Shown piece by piece: positions 52,847 to 61,178 of a stretch of 64,000 bases of DNA (position 1 is the stretch's first letter; each line of letters opens with the position of its first letter). The stretch lies in contig NZ_JAZHSB010000001.1 in NCBI RefSeq assembly GCF_036924715.1, positions 6,191,001-6,255,000 on the forward strand, in the 5' to 3' direction. The stretch is from Bradyrhizobium sp. AZCC 1721. Lineage in GTDB: Bacteria; Pseudomonadota; Alphaproteobacteria; Rhizobiales; Xanthobacteraceae. Under the pieces are notes generated by a model. It made no database searches. It worked only from the letters and a program-made list of their open reading frames with translations, and had not been told where the DNA came from. Made by a program: the position numbers and the translations under genes.

Positions 52847-53464
52847 TTACCGCGCCCGCGTCAGTGCCAGCCAGATGCCGCCGCCGATCATGAAGCCGCC
52901 GGAGACGCGCGACACCAGCCGCGTCCGCTGCTTGGAGAAGAACATTCGCGCGCGTCCGGCCAGCAGCGCGTAGACCGCGTCGGTCGATGCCGCGATCACC
53001 ATGAAGGTGACGCCGAGCAGCGCTACCTGCGGGAAGTGGTCCTTCTCCATATCCATGAACTGCGGAATGAACGCGCCGAAGAACACCAGCACCTTCGGGT
53101 TGGAGAGCAGCACCAGAAGCCCCTGCAGAAAGAAGCCGCCGCGCGGCGGCGGTGGCGGCTCGTCGGCGTTGACGCCTTCCGCAGGCTGCCAGATCAGCTT
53201 GATGCCGAGCCATATCAGATAGGCGGCGCCGGCAAAGCGCACCCAGTCGAACCAGTAGCCCATCGTCGCCATCAGCGACGTCAGCCCGATCGCGACGATG
53301 CCGATCACGATGGCAAGGCCGGTTTGCGCGCCGGCGCAATTGATCAGCGCCGCGCGGGTGCCGTGCCGCAGGCCGTTCGCGATCAGCAGCGTGACGACGG
53401 GACCCGGCAACAGCGCGAGCGCAATGCAGGCGGCGACAAAGGCGAGATAGACCTGAAGGGACAT
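52847..53464 (-). CDS. LysE/RhtB-family amino-acid exporter
   Basis: 205 residues, six membrane segments, with ALLPGPVVTLLIANGLRHGT as the N-terminal motif and LLSNPKVLVFFGAFIPQF. A cytoplasmic Pro run (EPPPPPRGG) lies in the long loop. It is similar to the exporter at 38115-38732 in fold but not closely in sequence. Confidence 0.9.
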   Translation of the reverse strand: MSLQVYLAFVAACIALALLPGPVVTLLIANGLRHGTRAALINCAGAQTGLAIVIGIVAIGLTSLMATMGYWFDWVRFAGAAYLIWLGIKLIWQPAEGVNADEPPPPPRGGFFLQGLLVLLSNPKVLVFFGAFIPQFMDMEKDHFPQVALLGVTFMVIAASTDAVYALLAGRARMFFSKQRTRLVSRVSGGFMIGGGIWLALTRAR

Positions 53465-53558
53465 GGGGGGAACTCGGTGGGAGAGCGGTTACGTCATTAT
53501 GCATGCGGGGGCGAAAGATGGAAGCTGCGCTTCCTGCTCCCTCTCCCCGTCTTAACCG

Positions 53559-54113
53559 TCATCGCCCCTCCATCGCGGCCATCATCCAGCGCGTCATTTC
53601 GCGGGTCGCCAGCAACGCCAGCGCCGCGCGCCGCGTTTCCCACGCGTCACCGTTACCGTGCGCGACGGCAACGAGGAGGTCGCAGCGGCGCGAGACGGCA
53701 ATGCCGATGGCAGCGCGCCGCGAACCATCGGATGGTTTGAGATCATAGGCCCTGGTCCGCCCGGCCATATCGGCGACCTGCACGACCTCGCCTGGCGCGA
53801 ACGGCACGAAATATTGGCTGATCAAATCAACATCCGCGACGCGGTCGACTTCGTCGTCGTCGGCGACGCCGCGGTCGCAGTTGCAGAAGCCGATTTTCGG
53901 CCGAACGTATACCTCGATGCCATCGCCACACGACGCGCCGCGGCAACGAAACGCGCGTCCCGCGGGCCAGCCATCGCGCGGGAACGACCAGGCGATCTCC
54001 TGCCACGAGCCTTTCTGTTCACCTTGGCGCGGCACGATGTGCTGGTAGGCCGCGGCACCCAACAACGCACCGAGCGCGGCGGCCGCAACAACGATGACCG
54101 GCCATCGACGCAT
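53559..54113 (-). CDS. Membrane-anchored periplasmic protein of unknown function
   Basis: 184 residues. One N-terminal membrane segment (VIVVAAAALGALLGAAAYQH) is followed by a domain with four cysteines (FRCRGASCGDG; GFCNCDRGVADDDEVDRV) and a helical end. The start is 10 bp after the stop of the LVIVD-repeat gene, so the two are co-transcribed. No known family. Confidence 0.7.
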   Translation of the reverse strand: MRRWPVIVVAAAALGALLGAAAYQHIVPRQGEQKGSWQEIAWSFPRDGWPAGRAFRCRGASCGDGIEVYVRPKIGFCNCDRGVADDDEVDRVADVDLISQYFVPFAPGEVVQVADMAGRTRAYDLKPSDGSRRAAIGIAVSRRCDLLVAVAHGNGDAWETRRAALALLATREMTRWMMAAMEGR

Positions 54114-54123
54114 CACCGCCTCA

Positions 54124-55569
54124 TCACGGCAGGCCGGCGACGGCGCGCGCCGGGCCGGTCAGTTCCAGGATGTGCAGGCCGGTATTGGCGCGATCGACGA
54201 TGTAGATGTAGCCGCGCTCGTCGGTTTCGACATTGTTGGTCTGGATCGCGACCTTGCAGCGATCCTTGCCGTCGATCTTGACGCAGCGCTTGTCGGTCGC
54301 GGCCGTGATCGACGGGATGAAATAGCCGACCTCCCTGGGATGATAGGGATCGCGAATGTCGAGCGCGCGAACGCCGGCATTGAAGAAGGCGATGAAGGCC
54401 ATCTTCTTGTAGAAGACCTGTGCCATGCTCTCGTTGGAAGAATGCGCGCCGAACCGCCCGCCCCGTTCGCAGAACGTCCCGCTCGCTTCCGGCACGGTGT
54501 AGCTCGAAATCATCATCGGCGCCTTCTCGACCGTGACGTCGGCGAACCACACCATCTGCCGCGGCTCGTTGCATTCGTTCAAAATCGCCTCGTCGACGAT
54601 CATCACGATGTCGCGGGTTTTGCCGTCCTTGTCGCGCGCAAATTCCGCAATTTGCATGCCCGGCATCGGAAACGTCGTATGCGCGCCGTTGAATGGCGAC
54701 ATCGTCAGCCGCGCAATTTCCGGCGAGCGCAGATTGTCCGGGGTTGGCTCTTTGGGCCCGCCCAGCAATTTCTCGCGATCGACGATCTGCAAAATCCCGC
54801 CCTTGTTGGTGCCGTAGCCGAAATAGACCCGGTTGCCGGAAGGTCCCGTCGAGATCGGCCCGTGCAATTCGGTCGGCACTGCACCGGTCGAGCCCGGCTC
54901 CTGGCCGGGCAGACCGAAATCGCGGATCTTTTGCGGGTGCGCGGGATCGGAGAGATCATAGACCTGCGTCATGCGGCGCGTGCGCCAGTCCGGCGCGCCC
55001 GACACCAGGAAGGCAATGCCGGTGTCGCATTCCCACCAGCTCTTGTGCGTGTCCTTCAATCCCGCAATCCGCCTGATCAATACGGGACTGGCGGGATCGG
55101 CAACGTTCCAGATTTCATGCGCCTCGCCGCCGAAGGTGCGCAGCATATAGACCGCGTTGCGATCGCCCTTCGGCAGCGCCTTGCCGTCGCAAATTCGCAC
55201 CATCTGCGCGCCGCCGCCTTCATATTTGCCCTCCTGGCCCGGCAGGTGACGCAGATATTTCGGCTGCGAGGGATCGGTGACGTCGACGATCGACGTGCCG
55301 TTCGGCTCAGTCTTGCCGGTCTGCGGATTGAGCGGCGCGGGAATCTCGTCGCTGCCGCCGTGATGGCCGATATAGGCGATCCAGCGGTCGCCCTGATGAT
55401 GGATGGTGGGCTGGTAGGCGCTGCGCGCCTGCAGGTCGCTGGTTCCAACCAGCTTCATGTTGAGCGCTTCAGGCGGCGCCCCAATCACTTGTTGCTGCGC
55501 GAAAGCGATGCCTGACGATGCAAGGAAACAGATCGCGAAAGAGGCTGCGAGTTTGAGGCGACCACTCAT
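54124..55569 (-). CDS. Secreted beta-propeller protein with LVIVD-type repeats
   Basis: 481 residues from the ATG at 55569, where a signal peptide (LKLAASFAICFLASSGIAFA) begins. Repeated segments such as TSIVDVTDPSQPKYLRHLPG, HEIWNVADPASPVLIRRIAG and VRALDIRDPYHPREVGYFIP follow the LVIVD/'D-(I/V)-x-D-P-x-x-P' pattern of a surface or periplasmic propeller. It ends YIVDRANTGLHILELTG. Its role is unknown; it is paired with the Cys-rich membrane protein. Confidence 0.8.
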   Translation of the reverse strand: MSGRLKLAASFAICFLASSGIAFAQQQVIGAPPEALNMKLVGTSDLQARSAYQPTIHHQGDRWIAYIGHHGGSDEIPAPLNPQTGKTEPNGTSIVDVTDPSQPKYLRHLPGQEGKYEGGGAQMVRICDGKALPKGDRNAVYMLRTFGGEAHEIWNVADPASPVLIRRIAGLKDTHKSWWECDTGIAFLVSGAPDWRTRRMTQVYDLSDPAHPQKIRDFGLPGQEPGSTGAVPTELHGPISTGPSGNRVYFGYGTNKGGILQIVDREKLLGGPKEPTPDNLRSPEIARLTMSPFNGAHTTFPMPGMQIAEFARDKDGKTRDIVMIVDEAILNECNEPRQMVWFADVTVEKAPMMISSYTVPEASGTFCERGGRFGAHSSNESMAQVFYKKMAFIAFFNAGVRALDIRDPYHPREVGYFIPSITAATDKRCVKIDGKDRCKVAIQTNNVETDERGYIYIVDRANTGLHILELTGPARAVAGLP

Positions 55570-55645
55570 GTTCCACCCCGACTGTTTAAGGCCAGTCTGC
55601 GCTGGCTGACCGCACGATAACACAGGCTGTGGACCGCGCCCAACC

Positions 55646-55675
55646 TTGACATGCAACCTTTTGGTTGCCTAATAT
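55646..55675 (+). promoter_or_regulatory. Promoter with ArsR-type operator in the spacer
   Basis: -35 TTGACA (55646-55651), 18-bp spacer, -10 TAATAT (55670-55675). The spacer contains GCAACC-TTTT-GGTTGC (55653-55668), a perfect inverted repeat. The predicted start point is on the ATG at 55683, so the message would be leaderless. Confidence 0.75.
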
Positions 55676-55682
55676 CTGCCCC

Positions 55683-55997
55683 ATGGATGAGGTCTTCAAA
55701 GCGCTTGCCGATGCGTCGCGGCGCTCGCTGTTGGACAGGCTTCACGCCAGAAACGGACAGACGCTGAACGAACTTTGCGACGGCCTCGACATGACGCGGC
55801 AGGCCGTCACCAAGCACCTTGGGATTCTCGAGGCGGCCAACCTCGTCACGACACTGAGACATGGCCGCGAGAAGCTGCACTACCTCAATCCGGTTCCGAT
55901 CCATCAGATCGGCGAACGCTGGATCAAGAAATTCGAGCGCGGGAAACTCTCCGCGCTCTCGGAGTTGAAACGACGGTTGGAGAAGCGTGATGAGTAA
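55683..55997 (+). CDS. ArsR-family transcriptional regulator
   Basis: 104 residues from the ATG at 55683, with no ribosome site. The winged helix is FKALADASRRSLLDRLHAR then LNELCDGLDMTRQAVTKHLG and LVTTLRHGREKLHYLNPVPI. No metal-binding CxC is present, so it belongs to the non-metal group usually paired with SRPBCC proteins. It overlaps the next gene by eight bases. Confidence 0.9.
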   Translation: MDEVFKALADASRRSLLDRLHARNGQTLNELCDGLDMTRQAVTKHLGILEAANLVTTLRHGREKLHYLNPVPIHQIGERWIKKFERGKLSALSELKRRLEKRDE

Positions 55998-56457
55998 GCC
56001 GGAATTCGTCTACGTCATCTATATCGAGACCACGCCGGAGAAATTGTGGGAGGCACTGACGTCCAGCGCGTTCTCCAAACGCTACTGGTTCGGCACCGAG
56101 CTGAAGTCCGACTGGAAGGTTGGTTCGCCGCTGGCGCTGGTCATGAACGGCACCACGACCGATACCGGGGAGATTCTCGAGGCCGACCGGCCGCGGCGGC
56201 TCTCCTACACTTTCAAGCACGTGACCAACGAGGCATACCGCAACGAGAAGGCTACGACGGTGGTCTTCACCATCGAGCAGCACGGCAGATTCGTGAAGCT
56301 CACGCTCACGCATGAAGGTTTTGCAGAGGGCAGCAAGCTGTTGGACGGCATCTCCAAGGGATGGCCGGCCATTATGTCCAGCCTCAAGAGCCTGTTGGAA
56401 TCCGGCACTGCGCTCGAAATTCCGGTTTCCGCTCTCGGCATCGAAGGTGTGTCATGA
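55990..56457 (+). CDS. SRPBCC (AHSA1-like) protein 1
   Basis: 155 residues. The helix-grip fold is seen in VYVIYIETTPEKLWEALTSS, FGTELKSDWKVGSPLALVMN and the C-terminal helix SKGWPAIMSSLKSLLESG. Such proteins bind hydrophobic ligands and are regulated by the adjacent ArsR. The stop overlaps the next start as ATGA. Confidence 0.9.
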   Translation: MSKPEFVYVIYIETTPEKLWEALTSSAFSKRYWFGTELKSDWKVGSPLALVMNGTTTDTGEILEADRPRRLSYTFKHVTNEAYRNEKATTVVFTIEQHGRFVKLTLTHEGFAEGSKLLDGISKGWPAIMSSLKSLLESGTALEIPVSALGIEGVS

Positions 56458-56966
56458 ACATCAAAGACTTCAAGCCTGCCATTGTCTACACGATCTACAT
56501 CGCCTCGACGCCGGAGAAAGTGTGGGAGGCACTGACGCAAGCGGAGTTTTCCAGGCAGTATTTCTCCGGCCAGGCGGTCGAGGTCGATCTCAGGGTCGGC
56601 GGCGCCTTCATCATGCGCACGCCGGACGGCGCCCTGCATATCTCGGGCGAGGTGATCGAGTGCGAACCGCTGAGGAAGCTCACCGTCACCTTCAACGTCA
56701 ACTGGCCGGCGCTGCTCGAAAAGCTCGGGCCGACGCTCGTCACCTACGAGATCGAGCAGGCCGGCGATGTAGTCAAACTGACGATGCTGCAGTCGCATGA
56801 CCGGGAGATCAGCGACGACATCCTGTCCGGCGGACGTACAGGCTGGCCTGCAATCCTGTCGAGCCTGAAGAGCCTGCTGGAGACCGGCACCGCGCTGACA
56901 ATCAAGATGCAGCCGCCGGAGCGAATGCTGGCCGCGCTGAAGGAACTGGGGATCGGGACACCGTAG
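56454..56966 (+). CDS. SRPBCC (AHSA1-like) protein 2
   Basis: 170 residues, clearly a duplicate of the preceding protein (VYTIYIASTPEKVWEALTQA; GWPAILSSLKSLLETGTALT), with a different C-terminus (MQPPERMLAALKELGIGTP). Translationally coupled to protein 1. Confidence 0.9.
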   Translation: MNIKDFKPAIVYTIYIASTPEKVWEALTQAEFSRQYFSGQAVEVDLRVGGAFIMRTPDGALHISGEVIECEPLRKLTVTFNVNWPALLEKLGPTLVTYEIEQAGDVVKLTMLQSHDREISDDILSGGRTGWPAILSSLKSLLETGTALTIKMQPPERMLAALKELGIGTP

Positions 56967-56996
56967 GTCTCGCTGTCGTCAGCTGTTCGTCGTCCC

Positions 56997-57006
56997 TGCG
57001 TTCGCA
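56997..57006. repeat. Target-site duplication of the IS element (left copy)
   Basis: TGCGTTCGCA here and at 58493-58502. Joining the flanks restores a single REP hairpin (GTCCCTGCGTTCGCAGGGAC), so the insertion target was a REP sequence. Confidence 0.9.
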
Positions 57007-57015
57007 CTAGGGCAT

Positions 57016-58373
57016 CTACACGCTTGCCGGGCCATATACGAGGAGTTGGAAGCGAGCCATTCCCATGTGGAAGGTGATTGGTCCAGGTGGGCGATGAGAG
57101 GCGTAACCGGTCCATCCGCCGAGCTTTGCGATGATCCATGCCGCCCAGGCGACAGTGTTGGGGCGATGGTGGTTCTTCTGGAGCTCGGTGCGGCCTTTCA
57201 GGGTTTTGTTGATGGCCTTGAGCGCTTCGATCTCGTCCGGCGTGAACACAAATTCGACCTGCAATTGTTCGCCGCCATTGCGGGCTTGAACGAGCTGGAT
57301 GACGATACATGCTACTCTGGTGGCGATCGCCACGAGTTTGATCAGGCCTTCAGCGCTGTCGAGCTGACTATCCTCGATGCGCAGACCCTGGCTCTTCAGC
57401 GAGCGAAAGAGCTGTTCGATGATCCAGCGCTGCTTGTACCAGGAGACGATCCGCCAGGCATCGGCGGCGGTGACGACCGGATGAGTGGTCAGGAGCAACC
57501 AATGAATGGGCTTGGCGCTCTTCGGGGGGTGCAACTCGACGACCTCCACGAAGCTGACTTTGACGCCCTGTGGCAGGTCTTTCACGCCGGGGCGCTGCGG
57601 TCGTTTGAGCACAACGGTTCCCAGGCGCATGGAGAGGTGGGCCTGGCGACCGTGGCGATCCATTCGCTTTGGTAGATCGATCACCGCCTTGTCGCAGAAG
57701 CGGGCCCGCGCGACCGCCTGATAAAGCGTGCCGCCATCGACCAGCGCATGGTCGTGCATGGCGCGCGACAGGAGGTGGACATTGTCAGCGGGTGTCAGCG
57801 ACCAGTGAGCAAAGAAATCCCCCTCGCGGTCGTTGACGACGGTGATCATACGAGCAGCGACCAGAACCTCGCAGCCTTGCTTAGCCGTCGTCACCCAGCG
57901 CGCCGATTCCTTGTCGGCCAAGGCGCGCTTCTCGTGAGCGATCCTGGCCTTGCGCTTGCGCGTCCACACCTCACCGCCGGTGAGCCCGAGACAGACCCCG
58001 CTATCGGCATCGACCGCCATCATGGCATGCAGCAGCACGCCGCGAGCATTGCCTTTGCCGACCTTGCCCAAGTCGCGCCGATGTCCCGGACGAGTGTGGA
58101 AGTTGATCTCGCTGGTGTCCTGGATCGACAGCACATGACGCCCGCTGACCGCCATCGACGTCTGCAGGCTCCAGCCTTCAATCAGCTTGTCGATCGTGAC
58201 TTGCGGATTGTTCACAAACCGCCAGAACGCCATGTTCGCGGCCCAGTTGCCCTGCGCCATCTGGCGCAAACAGACACTGCGCGTGCAAAGCATAGCCCGG
58301 AGAAGCGCCGCCCCCTTTTATCGAGGCGAACGTCTCCAAACTTACCCAGGGACAAATCCGGTTCCTGCTGCAT
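57016..58373 (-). pseudogene. IS4-family transposase, one frameshift near the N-terminus
   Basis: A natural start at 58373 (MQQEPDLSLGKFGDVRLDKR, with AAGGAG upstream) runs into a five-G stretch at 58311-58315. One more G, or a -1 slip, joins it to the long frame AMLCTRSVCLRQMAQGNWAA that continues to 57016. The DDE residues lie in SIQDTSEINF and VVNDREGDFF. The IS4 signature Y-(2)-R-(3)-E-(6)-K is exact in YKQRWIIEQLFRSLK. Total about 452 residues. The shortened frame (ATG 58293) lacks the N-terminal domain. Confidence 0.85.
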
Positions 58374-58406
58374 CTCTGGCGCTCCTTCGAATCAAAGCGC
58401 CAGAGA
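58374..58406 (-). promoter_or_regulatory. Hairpin sequestering the transposase ribosome site
   Basis: In the message, TCTCTGGCGCT pairs with AGCGCCAGAGA. The second arm contains part of the AAGGAG site and ends on the A of the ATG. IS10 and IS50 use similar structures to block translation from read-through transcripts; the same role is inferred here. Confidence 0.55.
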
Positions 58407-58649
58407 GAGAATCATACAAAACGCTGCGGCGAACGCACATCATGCCGCCCCGAGTCAATCTGTCGCGTCCCCAAGACGTGTAGATGCCCTAGTGCGTTCG
58501 CAGGGACGACGGTGACCGGGATACAGTTCTCCGCGAGTGGACTCATGCCCGCCTAAGGGATATTGCAGCACGAGTCTAAGATGGCACGCAGATTCAACGT
58601 TATTCTATCGCAACACGAACCGCTGATTTGAGCGCGGAACGACGCACCG

Positions 58650-60878
58650 ATGAGCCTGCGCACACGGCTATTGATACTGGTCATCGCCGCGATGCTGGTG
58701 CCGGCCATCCTTGTGGGACTGCGCTTCGTGCAGAATCGCGCAAGCGAAATCGAAGCCGCACGCGCCAGCCTGTCGGCGACCGCCAACGATATCTCAAGCG
58801 ATCTCGATGAGAAAATTCAGGGCACGGCCCAGCTTCACTATGGTCTGGCCCGCGCCCGCGACCTCGATACGCGCGACAAGGCGGCTTGCTCCGCCTTCCT
58901 GTCCGCCGTGCGCGAAGAGTATCCGCGGTACACCGGCATTTTGACCATCAATCCGGACGGCAGCCTGTTCTGCGACTCGTTGCGAACCGACCGGACGCTC
59001 GATCTCAGGGATCGCGAATATTTCAAGCGGGCGCTGGTTGCACACGGCACCGTCACACTCCAGCCTGTGTTCGGCCGGTTGACGGGGACCTCCGTGTTGC
59101 AGATCGCCTATCCCGTTCGCTCGGAAACAGCAGAGCTGAAATTCATCCTGCTCGCCTCGTTCAATCTGAAGAAATTCGCCGATGACCACGACAAGCGGCT
59201 GTCGAACGACAATCAGATTCTGCTCGTCGACAGGAACGGCACGATCCTCGTCGCGCCCGAGGGCAAGGACTGGACCGAACCGCCCGGCACATCGATGGCA
59301 ACTTCGGAGCTGTTCCGGTTTGCGACCTCACCGAATCATGAGTCGTTTCGCGAAGTAACCGGGCGGGACGGCCGAACCCATGTCTGGTCCGCCGCGCGTT
59401 CCCCCTCGGTGCGCGATGCCGGGCTTTACCTTATGGTCGGGCGGGCCAAGGACGGTCTGGTGGCCGCAGCCAATCGCCGCCTCTACGAGGACCTGGCGAT
59501 ACTTGCGGTGGCCTCGCTGCTGTTGCTCGCAGGCGTATGGGTTCTGGCGACGATGAGCATCGGTCGTCAGGTCGGACGCCTGGCTGCGATGGCGACGAAG
59601 CTTGGAGTTGGCGATCTGAGCGCGCGGATTGCTCCACCCCATCCGCGCGGCGAGCTCGGCGGGCTGATGACATTGCTCAACGGCACCGCTGAATCGCTCC
59701 AGCATCAGCGCGCCGCCATCGACGAGCTCAACCTGAAGCTGACCCAATCCCAGAAAATGGAGGCGATGGGTCAGCTCACCGGCGGCGTGGCGCATGATTT
59801 CAACAACCTGTTGACCGTCATTCTCGGCAATGCGGAGCACCTTGCCGAGAAGCTTGCGACACACAAGGAACTGCAAAAGATCGCCGAGAGCATCGCGACC
59901 GCCGCCGAACGCGGCTCGGACCTGACGCGCAGCCTGCTCGCGTTTGCGCGCAAGCAGCCCTTGATGCCGAAGCACATCGACATCGGCCAGAAGATCGTCG
60001 GCATGGAGCAGTTGCTGCGCCGGACGCTCGGAGAGCATATCGAATGTGAATTCCGTCTTGATCAAGAGCTGTGGCAGGCCAGCGTCGATCCCGGCCAACT
60101 GGCGTCGGCACTGCTCAACCTGGTGCTGAATGCGCGCGACGCCATGCCGCTCGGCGGCAAGCTGACGGTCGAGGTGCAAAATACGTCACTCGGTGAATCC
60201 GACGTGGACGTCAACGGTGAGGCGCGTCCCGGCTATTATGTCATGATCGCCGTGACGGATACCGGCACCGGCATGACGGCCGAAGTCGCCAGCCGCGCCT
60301 TCGAGCCGTTCTTCACCACCAAGGAGGTGGGCAAAGGCACGGGTCTCGGCCTGAGCATGGTTTACGGATTTGCGCAGCAATCCGGCGGGTCGATGCAGAT
60401 ACGCTCCGAACCGGGACATGGCACCGCCGTCAAGCTGTTCTTCCCCCGCGTTGGGGCAATTCAGACGACCGCCGCGCCGTCCGCCGGTCAGCCGGCCGCG
60501 CCCACAGGCAGCGAGACCATTCTCGTCGTCGAGGACGACGACATGGTGCGCCGCTATGTTGAAGGTGAATTGAAGGCGCTCGGCTATCGCGCCATCGTCA
60601 CACGCAACGCGGCCGCGGCGCTCGAAATATTGCGCGGCCCGGACAGCATCCATCTCCTGTTCACGGATGTCGTGATGCCCGGCGGCATGTTCGGAACCGA
60701 GCTTGCGAAGCAAGCAGCCCGCCTGCGGCCTCAGTTGAATATCCTCCTGACTTCCGGCGATAGCGAACATCCCGTCGAGGCGATCGATGGGGCCGGCCGC
60801 GACGTACGGATTTTGAACAAGCCCTACCGTCGGCACGATCTGGCAGCGATGCTGCGTTCGGTCCTGAAGGCGAGTTGA
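58650..60878 (+). CDS. Hybrid sensor histidine kinase/response regulator
   Basis: 742 residues. Two membrane segments (about 7-24 and 275-300) enclose a periplasmic Cache-like sensor (YTGILTINPDGSLFCDSLRT; LDLRDREYFKRALVAHGTVT), followed by HAMP. The phospho-accepting His is in GGVAHDFNNLL (about 382), with ATP-binding boxes NARDAM, DTGTGM, FEPFFTTK and GTGLGLSM. The C-terminal receiver has DDD and Asp in LLFTDVVMPGG. Self-contained; the output partner is not in the window. Confidence 0.95.
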   Translation: MSLRTRLLILVIAAMLVPAILVGLRFVQNRASEIEAARASLSATANDISSDLDEKIQGTAQLHYGLARARDLDTRDKAACSAFLSAVREEYPRYTGILTINPDGSLFCDSLRTDRTLDLRDREYFKRALVAHGTVTLQPVFGRLTGTSVLQIAYPVRSETAELKFILLASFNLKKFADDHDKRLSNDNQILLVDRNGTILVAPEGKDWTEPPGTSMATSELFRFATSPNHESFREVTGRDGRTHVWSAARSPSVRDAGLYLMVGRAKDGLVAAANRRLYEDLAILAVASLLLLAGVWVLATMSIGRQVGRLAAMATKLGVGDLSARIAPPHPRGELGGLMTLLNGTAESLQHQRAAIDELNLKLTQSQKMEAMGQLTGGVAHDFNNLLTVILGNAEHLAEKLATHKELQKIAESIATAAERGSDLTRSLLAFARKQPLMPKHIDIGQKIVGMEQLLRRTLGEHIECEFRLDQELWQASVDPGQLASALLNLVLNARDAMPLGGKLTVEVQNTSLGESDVDVNGEARPGYYVMIAVTDTGTGMTAEVASRAFEPFFTTKEVGKGTGLGLSMVYGFAQQSGGSMQIRSEPGHGTAVKLFFPRVGAIQTTAAPSAGQPAAPTGSETILVVEDDDMVRRYVEGELKALGYRAIVTRNAAAALEILRGPDSIHLLFTDVVMPGGMFGTELAKQAARLRPQLNILLTSGDSEHPVEAIDGAGRDVRILNKPYRRHDLAAMLRSVLKAS

Positions 60879-60885
60879 CCTCACT

Positions 60886-61029
60886 GTCGTCCCTGCCTCC
60901 GTGCGCAATCGCGCACTCGGCGCAGGGACCCATACTCCGCGGCCTTTGTTGCCGGAAAGGACAGATAACGACCGGCGTACAAAACAACTTCCGCTGGTGG
61001 TTATGGGTCCCTGCGTTCGCAGGGACGAC
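60886..61029. repeat. REP doublet, copy F
   Basis: Same ends and enlarged left hairpin as copy A; between the kinase gene and the convergent acyl-CoA synthetase gene, next to copy G. Confidence 0.8.
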
Positions 61030-61056
61030 GAAATAGAGGCGAGAATCCCTCAACTT

Positions 61057-61175
61057 GTCGCCCCTGCGAAGGCAGGGGCCCATAACCACCGGCTTTCGTT
61101 GTGTGATAAGGTGTCTGCTACCGCGCTTCCTCGATAGATCACGCGGTATCGGCCCCTGCGTTCGCGGGGACGACG
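61057..61175. repeat. REP doublet, copy G
   Basis: GTCGCCCCTGCGAAGGCAGG at the left, CCCTGCGTTCGCGGGGACGA at the right; more diverged than copy F, 27 bp before it. Confidence 0.75.
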
Positions 61176-61178
61176 AAA

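Larger units (their letters stand above)
57007..58492 (-). mobile_element. IS4-family insertion sequence, 1486 bp
   Basis: The ends CTAGGGCATCTACACG and CGTGTAGATGCCCTAG form a 16-bp perfect terminal inverted repeat. A 10-bp duplication flanks it. It holds one transposase gene on the minus strand and an 11-bp hairpin (58373-58406) over the start region. The transposase frame is interrupted, so it may be inactive or may need frameshifting. Confidence 0.92.

Noticed and set aside
54094..55515. Long open frame opposite the LVIVD-repeat gene
   Set aside because: A shadow of a gene with signal peptide and repeats; no domain of its own.
58293..58295. ATG at 58293 as the true transposase start
   Set aside because: It lacks a ribosome site and omits the conserved N-terminal region that is present upstream in the other frame.
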